NCBI RefSeq assembly: GCF_042649685.1 | Contig: NZ_JBHRZT010000073.1 | Location: 124,001-188,000, forward strand | DNA length: 64,000 nt | Direction: 5' to 3' | DNA from: Bacillus_BA songklensis | GTDB lineage: Bacteria > Bacillota > Bacilli > Bacillales > Bacillaceae_H | Shown: piece after piece, positions 8,149 to 15,686 of the stretch | How the letters are laid out: each line of letters starts with the position of its first letter | Numbering within the stretch: the first letter of the stretch is position 1 | Position numbers and translations under genes: made by a program | Notes under the pieces: generated by a model | What the model was told of the DNA's origin: nothing | The model's input: the letters and a program-made list of their open reading frames with translations, nothing else | The model's database searches: none

Positions 8149-8157
8149 GCCTACTGC

Positions 8158-8195
8158 AGAGAGGAGAAGGAAGTGTTGCTTCTTCTCTCTTTTTT
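8158..8195 (+). terminator. Terminator of ywlC
   Basis: AGAGAGGAGAAG with CTTCTTCTCTCT around a 9-nt loop, then TTTTTT. Confidence 0.88.
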
Positions 8196-8273
8196 ATTTC
8201 GCAAGGGTGTTCGTTATTCTAAACCTTTTTGTACATGCATATGGTGAATTAGGCACGTCCGAGGAGGGGGAAA

Positions 8274-8834
8274 ATGAACATATCCACAATCGTAGGTGAA
8301 CTAATTACGTTGCTCATTATGGCGCTGGCTTTAGGAATGGATGCTTTTTCTGTCGGATTAGGGATGGGGCTAATTCGATTGCGCTTGCGCCAAATCCTTT
8401 ATATAGGAGTCATAATCGGATTTTTTCATATATGGATGCCTCTTGTGGGGATGATAATCGGAAAGGTATTGTCGGATAAACTGGGAACCATCGCTTCTTA
8501 TGCAGGCGGTGTGTTGTTAATCGTATTGGGAATACAAATGGTCATCTCATCGCTTCGGCATAAGGAAGAAAGTTTTATTAAGCCAGTCGGGTTCGGATTG
8601 ATTATATTTGCATTAAGTGTAAGCTTAGATAGTTTTTCGGTGGGGTTAAGCTTGGGGATTTTTGGTGCTAGAACGGCATTAACCATTGCAATCTTCGGTT
8701 TTGTCAGCATGATATTAACATGGCTGGGATTAATAATGGGCCGAAGGGTACAGGGGTGGCTTGGGAACTATAGCGAAGCCCTGGGGGGGAGCATTTTATT
8801 GGCATTTGGCATAAAGTTATTGCTGCCGTTATAA
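8274..8834 (+). CDS. mntP: Manganese efflux pump MntP
   Basis: 186-residue membrane protein of the MntP (DUF204) family, six predicted helices arranged as two three-helix repeats. Conserved acidic motifs ALGMDAFSVGLGMGL and VSLDSFSVGLSLGIFG carry the Asp residues needed for Mn(II) export. Start ATG after GGAGGGGG. The position between ywlC and ywlE matches B. subtilis ywlD/mntP. The leader is short (under 80 nt after the upstream terminator), too small for a yybP-ykoY manganese riboswitch, and none is recognisable. Confidence 0.93.
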   Translation: MNISTIVGELITLLIMALALGMDAFSVGLGMGLIRLRLRQILYIGVIIGFFHIWMPLVGMIIGKVLSDKLGTIASYAGGVLLIVLGIQMVISSLRHKEESFIKPVGFGLIIFALSVSLDSFSVGLSLGIFGARTALTIAIFGFVSMILTWLGLIMGRRVQGWLGNYSEALGGSILLAFGIKLLLPL

Positions 8835-8874
8835 TACAAGGTTATTACTTCAATGGCAGTTTTCTTTCATGTTT

Positions 8875-8928
8875 AGGAGGTTGAAGCAAAAGTATACACC
8901 CTATACTTTTGCTTCAGCCTCCTTTTAG
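8875..8928 (+). terminator. Terminator of mntP
   Basis: Twenty-two-base arms (AGGAGG-TT-GAAGCAAAAGTATA with its complement, one two-base internal loop), CACCC loop, followed by TTTT. Confidence 0.78.
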
Positions 8929-8959
8929 ATTATAACAAGAAAGGGATGAGGAGAGATGG

Positions 8960-9046
8960 ATGATAAGGGAGTTCTTGCTAACGGATTGGTATAATGAGTA
9001 TGATAAAAGAAATTTGGAAGAGTGGTTCAGAAATCATTTTCATTAG
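8960..9046 (+). CDS. Possible 28-residue peptide
   Basis: ATG 7 nt after GAGGAG, open for 28 codons (MIREFLLTDWYNEYDKRN...), aromatic and charged, with a stop 33 nt before ywlE. The ribosome-binding site is good, but I recognise no homologue. It could be the untranslated leader of ywlE or a coupling peptide. Confidence 0.3.
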   Translation: MIREFLLTDWYNEYDKRNLEEWFRNHFH

Positions 9047-9079
9047 GGCAGGAACGGGAAGAAAAGGAGGAATATACAC

Positions 9080-9514
9080 ATGAAGCGTATTTTATTCGTC
9101 TGCACGGGAAACACATGCAGAAGTCCGATGGCAGAGGCTTTGTTGAAGGCCAGAAACATTGAGGGGGTAGAAGTGAAATCAGCAGGGGTATATGCTTTTC
9201 CGGGCAGTGAAGCCTCACAGCATGCTAAGACAGCATTAAGGGAAAAAGGAATTGAACATTCACACTCTGCTTCTCTATTAAATCAGGAGTTAATTGATTG
9301 GGCTACCCATATTTTAACGATGACAGCAGGTCATAAACAAATAATTATCGAGAATGCCCCCCAAGCCTTCGATAAGACATATACCTTGAAAGAATTTGTC
9401 ATGGAAACCGATCATGATGTTTCAGACCCCTTTGGAAGTTCTCTTGATGTGTATCGGAAAACATTAAATGAATTGAATGAGCTGGTCGATAAATTAATTG
9501 ACAGATTAACATAA
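9080..9514 (+). CDS. ywlE: Protein-arginine phosphatase YwlE
   Basis: Low-molecular-weight phosphatase that removes phosphate from arginine, opposing the McsB kinase that marks proteins for ClpCP in Bacillus. 144 residues. P-loop VCTGNTCRSP holds nucleophile C8 and R14, and T12 is the small polar residue that gives phosphoarginine over phosphotyrosine selectivity; the general acid is the Asp of SDPFG. Start ATG after AAGGAGG. Order mntP-ywlE is conserved. Confidence 0.94.
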   Translation: MKRILFVCTGNTCRSPMAEALLKARNIEGVEVKSAGVYAFPGSEASQHAKTALREKGIEHSHSASLLNQELIDWATHILTMTAGHKQIIIENAPQAFDKTYTLKEFVMETDHDVSDPFGSSLDVYRKTLNELNELVDKLIDRLT

Positions 9515-9534
9515 GAAATATCGGAGGCTAAACC

Positions 9535-9567
9535 ATGGGGAAAAAACTCGATATCAATTTGGATTGA
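9535..9567 (+). other. 10-residue leader frame in front of the chemoreceptor
   Basis: The strong ribosome-binding site GGAGG (9523-9527) serves an ATG at 9535 that encodes MGKKLDINLD and stops at TGA 9565. The receptor frame opens at the overlapping TTG 9564 (TTGA). Either this is a coupling leader, or the first ten codons belong to the receptor and a frameshift separates them. Confidence 0.55.
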
Positions 9568-10823
9568 GATTGAAGTTGGTATTATTTATCTCAATCCTGG
9601 CCATTATTACGTACACAACTAGTGCTTTCTTTATTTATGTCGTATATCCTTTTGTATCGCACATGATCGGTGAGCAGCTGTTTACCATTATGACTCTTTT
9701 ATTAGGTATTTTTTGGTCAGGGTTCTTGGCCTACTTAGCAGCGGGTTTTCTGATCAAGCCTCTGCAACAGCTGGAAATCGTAGCGAAAAAAGCGGCAGAT
9801 GGTATCGTAAATGAAAATGTTGAAGTTTCCAAATCAGACGACGAAATTCGTTCACTTGGATTGGCGTTTAATCAGATGCTGCAGAACTTGAGAGAAATGG
9901 TTAAAAATATTGAACAAAATTTCGAGCAGACTAATGAAAAGGTGTTAATGATCTCGACTCATACCAGTGAAGCAGCTTTACAGGCGAATAATATTGCAAG
10001 AACAATCGATGAGATTTCAAAAGGGGCTGAGAGTTCTGCTGTGTCCATCCAAGAGACATCAGAGTCTGTTGAACAAGTCATTCTAATGGCAGAAGAAGTT
10101 GAGAGTAAAGCGGATTTATCCAAAACACTGTCAGAAGAGATGGTCTTTTCACTCGAAAAAAGCCGCCAGGCAACGAATGATTTAATTGATGGTATGCGTA
10201 ATTTAATGAATAACAATGAACAGTCCTTAGAAGCGGTTAAACGTTTGGAGAATCATGCAAATCAGGTGGAAAATATTATTCGATTGGTGGGAGATATTGC
10301 AGGACAGACGAACTTGCTTGCTTTGAATGCATCGATTGAAGCGGCAAGGGCAGGAGAGCATGGAAAAGGATTTGCTGTTGTAGCGAATGAGGTGCGGAAG
10401 CTGGCAGACGAGAGTGCCAAAGCAGTTCAGGGCATTACAGAGCTGATCCAAAACATTCAGAAAGAAGTCCGGAACGTTGTTGGACAAATTGAACATCAAG
10501 TAGAGGTCGCAAAAGAAGAAGTGCTTAAAGGTGACAAAACCACAAAGGAAATTGGAGAAATGGCCCAATCGGTTCATGAAGTGGTAGAAGCCGTTGAACA
10601 AATTGTTCTATTAGTGAAACGTCAAATGGAAAGTATTCATCATACTTCAATCCAGTCCCAAGAAGTAGCGGCAATTGCTGAAGAAACATCGGCAGGAGCA
10701 GAGGACGTCAATGCTTCTATCCAGGAGCAATCCTCATTAATGGATGATGTCAACGATATGGCTAAACAGCTGTCAGAACAAGCGGAACAATTAAAATTAA
10801 CGATTCAGCGTTTTACGTTATAA
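9564..10823 (+). CDS. Methyl-accepting chemotaxis protein without an extracellular sensor domain
   Basis: 419 residues. Two hydrophobic helices at about 3-25 and 37-62 are separated by only a short loop, so there is no sizable outside sensor. A HAMP linker (about 63-115), a long coiled coil and the MCP hairpin tip around NLLALNASIEAARAGEHGKGFAVVANEVRKL-type sequence follow. It probably signals through CheW/CheA from membrane or cytosolic input. The TTG start lacks its own ribosome-binding site (see the leader at 9535). The gene is inserted between ywlE and rpiB, where B. subtilis has none. Confidence 0.88.
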   Translation: MRLKLVLFISILAIITYTTSAFFIYVVYPFVSHMIGEQLFTIMTLLLGIFWSGFLAYLAAGFLIKPLQQLEIVAKKAADGIVNENVEVSKSDDEIRSLGLAFNQMLQNLREMVKNIEQNFEQTNEKVLMISTHTSEAALQANNIARTIDEISKGAESSAVSIQETSESVEQVILMAEEVESKADLSKTLSEEMVFSLEKSRQATNDLIDGMRNLMNNNEQSLEAVKRLENHANQVENIIRLVGDIAGQTNLLALNASIEAARAGEHGKGFAVVANEVRKLADESAKAVQGITELIQNIQKEVRNVVGQIEHQVEVAKEEVLKGDKTTKEIGEMAQSVHEVVEAVEQIVLLVKRQMESIHHTSIQSQEVAAIAEETSAGAEDVNASIQEQSSLMDDVNDMAKQLSEQAEQLKLTIQRFTL

Positions 10824-10904
10824 TAAGGGGGAGGGAAAGAAAACTTTTTTCAGTAGGGGGCTTACCGCCTATTGGAATGGGAGATCAAGAAGGAGGATTC
10901 GATC

Positions 10905-11342
10905 ATGAAAGTAGCAATTGCTTCTGATCACGGCGGAGTGAACATTCGGAAGGAAATTATATCATTAATGGATGAGATGGGTATTCACTATGAAGATCTG
11001 GGATGTGAATGCAGTACATCCGTAGATTACCCGGATTATGCCATTCCGGTAGCGGAAAAGGTAGCGAACGGAGAAGTGGATCGAGGTATCTTAATTTGCG
11101 GAACCGGGATTGGGATGAGCATCGCCGCAAACAAAGTGAAAGGTGTTCGTTGTGCCCTTGTACATGATATGTTTAGTGCACAAGCAACACGTGAGCATAA
11201 CGACAGCAACATTTTAGCGATGGGTGAACGTGTCATTGGACCGGGCTTGGCGAGGGAAATCGCAAGAATTTGGCTTACAACTGAATTTGCGGGCGGCCGC
11301 CATGAGAATCGTGTGAATAAAATTAAACAATATGAAGAATAG
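10905..11342 (+). CDS. rpiB: Ribose-5-phosphate isomerase B (YwlF)
   Basis: Interconverts ribose-5-phosphate and ribulose-5-phosphate in the pentose phosphate pathway. 145 residues, RpiB/LacA family. Begins MKVAIASDHGG (phosphate-binding loop), with the active-site Cys in ICGTGIGMSIAANK and the His/Arg-rich C-terminal HDMFSAQATREHNDSN segment. Start ATG at 10905, 8 nt after AAGGAGG; upstream in-frame codons are non-homologous. Confidence 0.93.
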   Translation: MKVAIASDHGGVNIRKEIISLMDEMGIHYEDLGCECSTSVDYPDYAIPVAEKVANGEVDRGILICGTGIGMSIAANKVKGVRCALVHDMFSAQATREHNDSNILAMGERVIGPGLAREIARIWLTTEFAGGRHENRVNKIKQYEE

Positions 11343-11391
11343 ATGCAATAAAATGGGCATGTTCACTTTTTTGCAGAGGGGAGTGTAGATA

Positions 11392-11967
11392 ATGACCTCT
11401 ATTCTTACAACATGGAAGCAGGAACTCCAAACGATATTAGATCAATTTTCCCAACAAGTTCCATTGAATGAACAGCAGACGGTGGTGATTGGCTGCAGTA
11501 CAAGTGAAGTCATGGGGGAAAAAATCGGAACAGCAGGCACCACAGAAGTAGCCCAAATGATTTTCGAGACATTAAAGGAATTTCAGATTAAACATGGGGT
11601 GCAGCTGGCCTTTCAATGTTGTGAACATCTCAATCGTGCGCTTGTAGTTGAGAAGCAGACGGCTTTAAAAAATGGATGGGAGATGGTTTCCGTTGTGCCT
11701 GTGCCCAAAGCAGGCGGTTCCATGGCAGCCTTTGCTTATGAACAAATGAACGATCCGGTCGTTGTAGAGTTCATAAAAGCCGATGCCGGCATTGATATTG
11801 GTGATACTTTCATTGGCATGCATCTAAAGCATGTAGCGGTACCGGTTCGGTGTGGGGTTAAGCAAGTCGGAAATGCCCATGTTACATTAGCGATGACAAG
11901 GCCAAAACTGATTGGCGGAGCACGTGCTGTTTATGAGCGGACAAGGGAGAACCATGCTTGTTCGTAG
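11392..11967 (+). CDS. ywlG: UPF0340 family protein YwlG
   Basis: 191 residues, family of unknown function restricted mainly to Firmicutes. Recognised by VVIGCSTSEVMGEKIGTAG, FQCCEHLNRALVVE and GVKQVGNAHVTLAMTRPKLIGGARA. No transmembrane segment or signal. Lies 49 nt after rpiB and ends in a strong terminator, so likely cotranscribed with rpiB. Order rpiB-ywlG-glyA is as in B. subtilis. Confidence 0.9.
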   Translation: MTSILTTWKQELQTILDQFSQQVPLNEQQTVVIGCSTSEVMGEKIGTAGTTEVAQMIFETLKEFQIKHGVQLAFQCCEHLNRALVVEKQTALKNGWEMVSVVPVPKAGGSMAAFAYEQMNDPVVVEFIKADAGIDIGDTFIGMHLKHVAVPVRCGVKQVGNAHVTLAMTRPKLIGGARAVYERTRENHACS

Positions 11968-12054
11968 GTGTATTCCTTTACCAAAAACCACAGGTTACAT
12001 ATAAAGCAGCTATATGATTTTATATCGCATGAATGATGCGAAAAGGGAACGATA

Positions 12055-12110
12055 AAAAAGCCATTAGAGAGAAATGTTCGTGTTTTTCTAATGGTTTTTG
12101 TGTTTTTTTG
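12055..12110 (+). terminator. Terminator of rpiB-ywlG
   Basis: AAAAAGCCATTAGA with TCTAATGGTTTTT across an 18-nt loop, then further T tracts. Confidence 0.82.
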
Positions 12111-12229
12111 CAAAAAAAACAGGAGATTTAGGAATAAAACTTCTAAAATCCATAATATCCGTGTTACAATAGAGTGGAATTTTTGATTTTTGGAAAATTA
12201 AAAAAGTGTACGTGAGGAGGATTTTTTAG

Positions 12230-13471
12230 ATGGAGAAATTAGCACAACAAGACCCACAGCTTTTTCAAGCCATTCAAGATGAATTAATGAGACAACGTTC
12301 AAAAATTGAGTTGATTGCTTCGGAAAACTTTGTCAGTGAAGCGGTAATGGAAGCTCAAGGATCGGTTTTAACCAATAAATATGCCGAGGGATATCCTGGT
12401 AAACGTTATTACGGTGGTTGTGAATATGTTGATGTAGCAGAAGATTTAGCGCGTGAACGTGCGAAGCAATTGTTTGGTGCTGAGCATATAAACGTACAGC
12501 CCCATTCTGGTGCACAAGCTAATATGGCCGTTTACTTTACAATCTTAAACCAAGGCGACACAGTTTTAGGAATGAACTTATCCCATGGCGGGCATTTAAC
12601 CCACGGAAGTCCGGTAAACTTTAGCGGTGTCCAATATAATTTCGTCGAGTATGGCGTGGATCCGGATACGCATACGATTAACTATGATGATGTGTTGGAA
12701 AAGGCAAGATTACATAAGCCAAAGCTTATTGTAGCAGGTGCCAGTGCATATCCTCGCATCATTGACTTTAAACGTTTCCGTGAAATTGCTGATGAGGTTG
12801 GCGCTTACCTGATGGTGGATATGGCACACATTGCCGGTCTTGTTGCAGCAGGACTCCATCCAAACCCAGTACCACATGCGCATTTTGTTACAACAACTAC
12901 TCACAAAACGTTACGTGGTCCTCGCGGCGGTATGATTTTATGTAAAGAAGAGTTTGCCAAGCAAATCGATAAATCCATCTTCCCTGGCATTCAAGGCGGC
13001 CCGCTTATGCATGTGATTGCAGCAAAGGCTGTAGCGTTCGGTGAAGCGTTACAGGACGATTTCAAAACATATGCCCAAAACATTATCGATAATGCCAAAC
13101 GTTTGGCAGAATCTTTGAAGAAGGAAGGATTCAGCCTTGTTTCTGGCGGTACGGACAATCATTTACTCTTACTTGATTTACGTTCCATGAACTTAACAGG
13201 TAAAGTGGCGGAAAAAGCGCTTGATGATATCGGAATTACTGTTAACAAAAACACGATTCCATATGATCCGGAAAGCCCATTTGTAACAAGCGGTATCCGT
13301 ATCGGTACTGCAGCGGTAACAAGCCGCGGGTTTGGTTTAGAAGATATGGATGAGATTGCCTCTATCATAGCGTTAACGTTGAAAAATGTTGATAATGAAG
13401 AAAAGCTGGCAGAAGCCCGTGAACGTGTAGCTGCTTTAACAGGAAAATTCGAGCTATATAAAGCTTTATAA
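12230..13471 (+). CDS. glyA: Serine hydroxymethyltransferase
   Basis: PLP enzyme converting Ser plus tetrahydrofolate to Gly plus methylene-tetrahydrofolate; main source of one-carbon units. 413 residues, full length. Shows IELIASENFVS, the Tyr/Gly-rich YAEGYPGKRYYGGCEYVD, HSGAQAN, DMAHIAGLVA and the PLP lysine in TTTTHKTLRGPRGG. ATG after GAGGAGG. A TACAAT at about 12165 may be its -10, but I cannot find a convincing -35; no purine box was seen. Confidence 0.97.
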   Translation: MEKLAQQDPQLFQAIQDELMRQRSKIELIASENFVSEAVMEAQGSVLTNKYAEGYPGKRYYGGCEYVDVAEDLARERAKQLFGAEHINVQPHSGAQANMAVYFTILNQGDTVLGMNLSHGGHLTHGSPVNFSGVQYNFVEYGVDPDTHTINYDDVLEKARLHKPKLIVAGASAYPRIIDFKRFREIADEVGAYLMVDMAHIAGLVAAGLHPNPVPHAHFVTTTTHKTLRGPRGGMILCKEEFAKQIDKSIFPGIQGGPLMHVIAAKAVAFGEALQDDFKTYAQNIIDNAKRLAESLKKEGFSLVSGGTDNHLLLLDLRSMNLTGKVAEKALDDIGITVNKNTIPYDPESPFVTSGIRIGTAAVTSRGFGLEDMDEIASIIALTLKNVDNEEKLAEARERVAALTGKFELYKAL

Positions 13472-13489
13472 TTTATAATAATCAGTTCC

Positions 13490-13519
13490 AAAAAGTACCC
13501 GATTTCGGGTACTTTTTGC
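13490..13519 (+). terminator. Terminator of glyA
   Basis: AAAAAGTACCCGA with TCGGGTACTTTTT and a very tight loop. Confidence 0.88.
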
Positions 13520-13681
13520 GTTAAGAACATTATGATAGTGAAGCAATCTGTTCTCGGTTTGAATTTAAGAATAGCTGTGTCTTCAAAATCTCGCCAGTCG
13601 AGGTTTTGTATGTGCAGAAAAAGGATGAATGCCGCAAAATTAACAAATTCCTAACAATTCATGAGAATTGATGAAACGACC

Positions 13682-13710
13682 TTGAATGAGGTTTGCTTTT
13701 TCTGTAAAAT
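13682..13710 (+). promoter_or_regulatory. SigA-type promoter of upp, with 5'UTR hairpin
   Basis: TTGAAT, 17 bp, TAAAAT. The leader of about 95 nt contains a perfect 9-bp hairpin (AAGTACCAT 13753-13761 with ATGGTACTT 13772-13780) before the ribosome-binding site. No PyrR-type attenuator is evident. Upstream of the promoter, a small hairpin (AAAATCTCG...CGAGGTTTT, about 13585-13606) is all else that I see in this 340-nt gap. Confidence 0.65.
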
Positions 13711-13813
13711 AGACACAATGCAAAAATTCCTTCAAATGAAGCGAATTTGTTTAAGTACCATTCTCATGAGGATGGTACTTCGATGTGTAACGGAAGAAAA
13801 AGGAGAGATCAAG

Positions 13814-14443
13814 ATGGGAAAAGTATACGTATTTGACCACCCGCTAATTCAACATAAATTAACGTACATACGCGACATCAATACAGGAACGAAAGAGTTC
13901 CGTGAACTTGTAGATGAAGTGGCAAGCTTGATGGCATTTGAAATTACACGTGACTTGCCTCTTGAAGAAGTGGAAATCGAAACACCTGTTTGCAAAACAC
14001 CGTCTAAGGTATTATCGGGTAAAAAGTTAGGGATCGTTCCTATTTTACGCGCAGGATTAGGAATGGTAGACGGAATTTTAAAGTTAATCCCTGCAGCAAA
14101 AGTAGGTCACATTGGGTTATATCGTGATCCAGAAACGTTAAAACCGGTTGAATACTATGCGAAGCTTCCAAGCGATATTGAAGAGCGTGACTTCATCGTT
14201 GTTGATCCGATGCTTGCAACAGGGGGATCAGCAGTAGAAGCAATCAACTCCCTCAAAAAACGGGGTGCGAAAAACATCAAGTTCATGTGTTTAATTGCGG
14301 CACCTGAAGGGGTAGAAGCAATTAAGGAAGCACATTCTGATGTTGATATTTACATTGCTGCATTAGATGAAAAGCTAAACGACCATGGCTACATCGTTCC
14401 TGGCTTAGGAGATGCAGGCGATCGTTTATTCGGTACAAAATAA
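13814..14443 (+). CDS. upp: Uracil phosphoribosyltransferase
   Basis: Salvages uracil with PRPP to UMP. 209 residues, as in B. subtilis. PRPP loop VVDPMLATGGSA and C-terminal uracil-binding YIVPGLGDAGDRLFGT are intact. Start ATG at 13814 after AAGGAGA gives MGKVYVFDHPLIQHKLTYIR; the in-frame extension upstream covers the promoter and is not coding. Confidence 0.96.
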   Translation: MGKVYVFDHPLIQHKLTYIRDINTGTKEFRELVDEVASLMAFEITRDLPLEEVEIETPVCKTPSKVLSGKKLGIVPILRAGLGMVDGILKLIPAAKVGHIGLYRDPETLKPVEYYAKLPSDIEERDFIVVDPMLATGGSAVEAINSLKKRGAKNIKFMCLIAAPEGVEAIKEAHSDVDIYIAALDEKLNDHGYIVPGLGDAGDRLFGTK

Positions 14444-14466
14444 ATTCCGCATAAAAGGTGATAAAG

Positions 14467-15618
14467 ATGAACCAGCCAATTAAAGTGATGACCATTTTCG
14501 GGACTCGCCCTGAAGCGATCAAGATGGCACCGCTTGTATTAGAACTAAAAAAGCGTTCAGAAGAATTTGAAGCGATTGTAACCGTTACGGCACAGCATCG
14601 TGAAATGTTAGATCAAGTTTTGAACATTTTTGATATCAATCCGCACCATGACTTAAATATCATGAAGGATCGTCAAACGTTGATGGACGTGACAACAAGA
14701 GGGCTGCAAGGGTTGGATGCCATCATGAAGGAAGTGAAGCCTGATATCGTCCTTGTTCACGGCGATACAACGACTACCTTCATTGCCAGCTTAGCTGCTT
14801 TTTATAATCAAATTGTTGTGGGCCATGTAGAAGCTGGATTGCGTACATGGAATAAATACTCTCCTTATCCGGAAGAAATGAATCGTCAATTGACGGGAGT
14901 GCTGGCAGATTTACACTTTGCTCCAACTGAAAAGTCGGCGAACAATCTGCTGCGGGAAAACAAACCGGAAGAAGCGATTTTTATTACGGGTAACACGGCA
15001 ATTGATGCTCTAAAAACGACGGTTCGTGAGGAATACACTCATCCTGTTTTAGACAAAGTGGGCGAAGATCGTTTAATTTTATTAACTGCCCATCGTCGTG
15101 AAAATTTAGGCGAACCAATGAGAAACATGTTTCGGGCTGTGAAGCGAATTGTAGAAGAGCACGATGATATTCAGGTTGTATACCCTGTACACTTAAATCC
15201 GGTGGTGCGTGAATTGGCGGATGAAGTGTTGGGGCAAGATCCGCGCATTCACTTAATTGAGCCGCTGGATGTCATTGATTTCCATAATTTTGCGTCCAGA
15301 GCCCATCTTATTTTAACGGACTCCGGAGGCGTACAAGAGGAAGCGCCATCTCTTGGCGTACCGGTGTTAGTATTGCGGGATACAACAGAACGCCCGGAAG
15401 GAATTGAAGCCGGAACGTTAAAGCTGGCAGGAACGGAAGAGGAAAATATTTATCAGCTTGCTAATCAATTATTAACGGATCAGGAAGCTTACGAATCCAT
15501 GGCTCATGCCTCTAACCCTTATGGTGATGGCTTTGCTTCTAAACGTATCGGTGATGCCATCAGCTTCTACTTTAAACGCAGCGAGAAACGTCCTGAAACA
15601 TTCAATCCATTAACATAG
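14467..15618 (+). CDS. mnaA: UDP-N-acetylglucosamine 2-epimerase (non-hydrolysing)
   Basis: Makes UDP-ManNAc, precursor of wall teichoic acid linkage units and ManNAc(A) polysaccharides. 383 residues, WecB/MnaA type: TIFGTRPEAIKMAPLV, HGDTTTTF, HVEAGLRTWNKYSPYPEEMNR, TAHRRENLGEP and the UDP-binding LTDSGGVQEEAPSLGVPVLV. It starts 23 nt after upp, so it is probably in the same transcript. It supplies the substrate for the WecC-like and TagA/WecG-like enzymes encoded 44 kb downstream. wecB is an equally valid symbol. Confidence 0.94.
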   Translation: MNQPIKVMTIFGTRPEAIKMAPLVLELKKRSEEFEAIVTVTAQHREMLDQVLNIFDINPHHDLNIMKDRQTLMDVTTRGLQGLDAIMKEVKPDIVLVHGDTTTTFIASLAAFYNQIVVGHVEAGLRTWNKYSPYPEEMNRQLTGVLADLHFAPTEKSANNLLRENKPEEAIFITGNTAIDALKTTVREEYTHPVLDKVGEDRLILLTAHRRENLGEPMRNMFRAVKRIVEEHDDIQVVYPVHLNPVVRELADEVLGQDPRIHLIEPLDVIDFHNFASRAHLILTDSGGVQEEAPSLGVPVLVLRDTTERPEGIEAGTLKLAGTEEENIYQLANQLLTDQEAYESMAHASNPYGDGFASKRIGDAISFYFKRSEKRPETFNPLT

Positions 15619-15627
15619 GGATGTGGT

Positions 15628-15686
15628 ACACCTCTCACATGAAAAGCTTGTCTTTGTGACACGCTTATAGTGAGGGGTGTTTTTTT
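15628..15686 (+). terminator. Hairpin ending mnaA and covering the next gene's ribosome-binding site
   Basis: ACACCTCTCAC (15628-15638) with GTGAGGGGTGT (15670-15680), then seven T's ending exactly at the ATG of the protease gene (15687). The protease's Shine-Dalgarno GAGGGG is inside the 3' arm. Confidence 0.75.

Noticed and set aside
8196..8273. Manganese (yybP-ykoY) riboswitch before mntP
   Set aside because: The space after the ywlC terminator is too short, and the conserved loops are not seen.
13711..13813. PyrR-type attenuator or riboswitch before upp
   Set aside because: Only one 9-bp hairpin is present; there is no antiterminator or T-tract terminator, and no conserved PyrR-binding loop.
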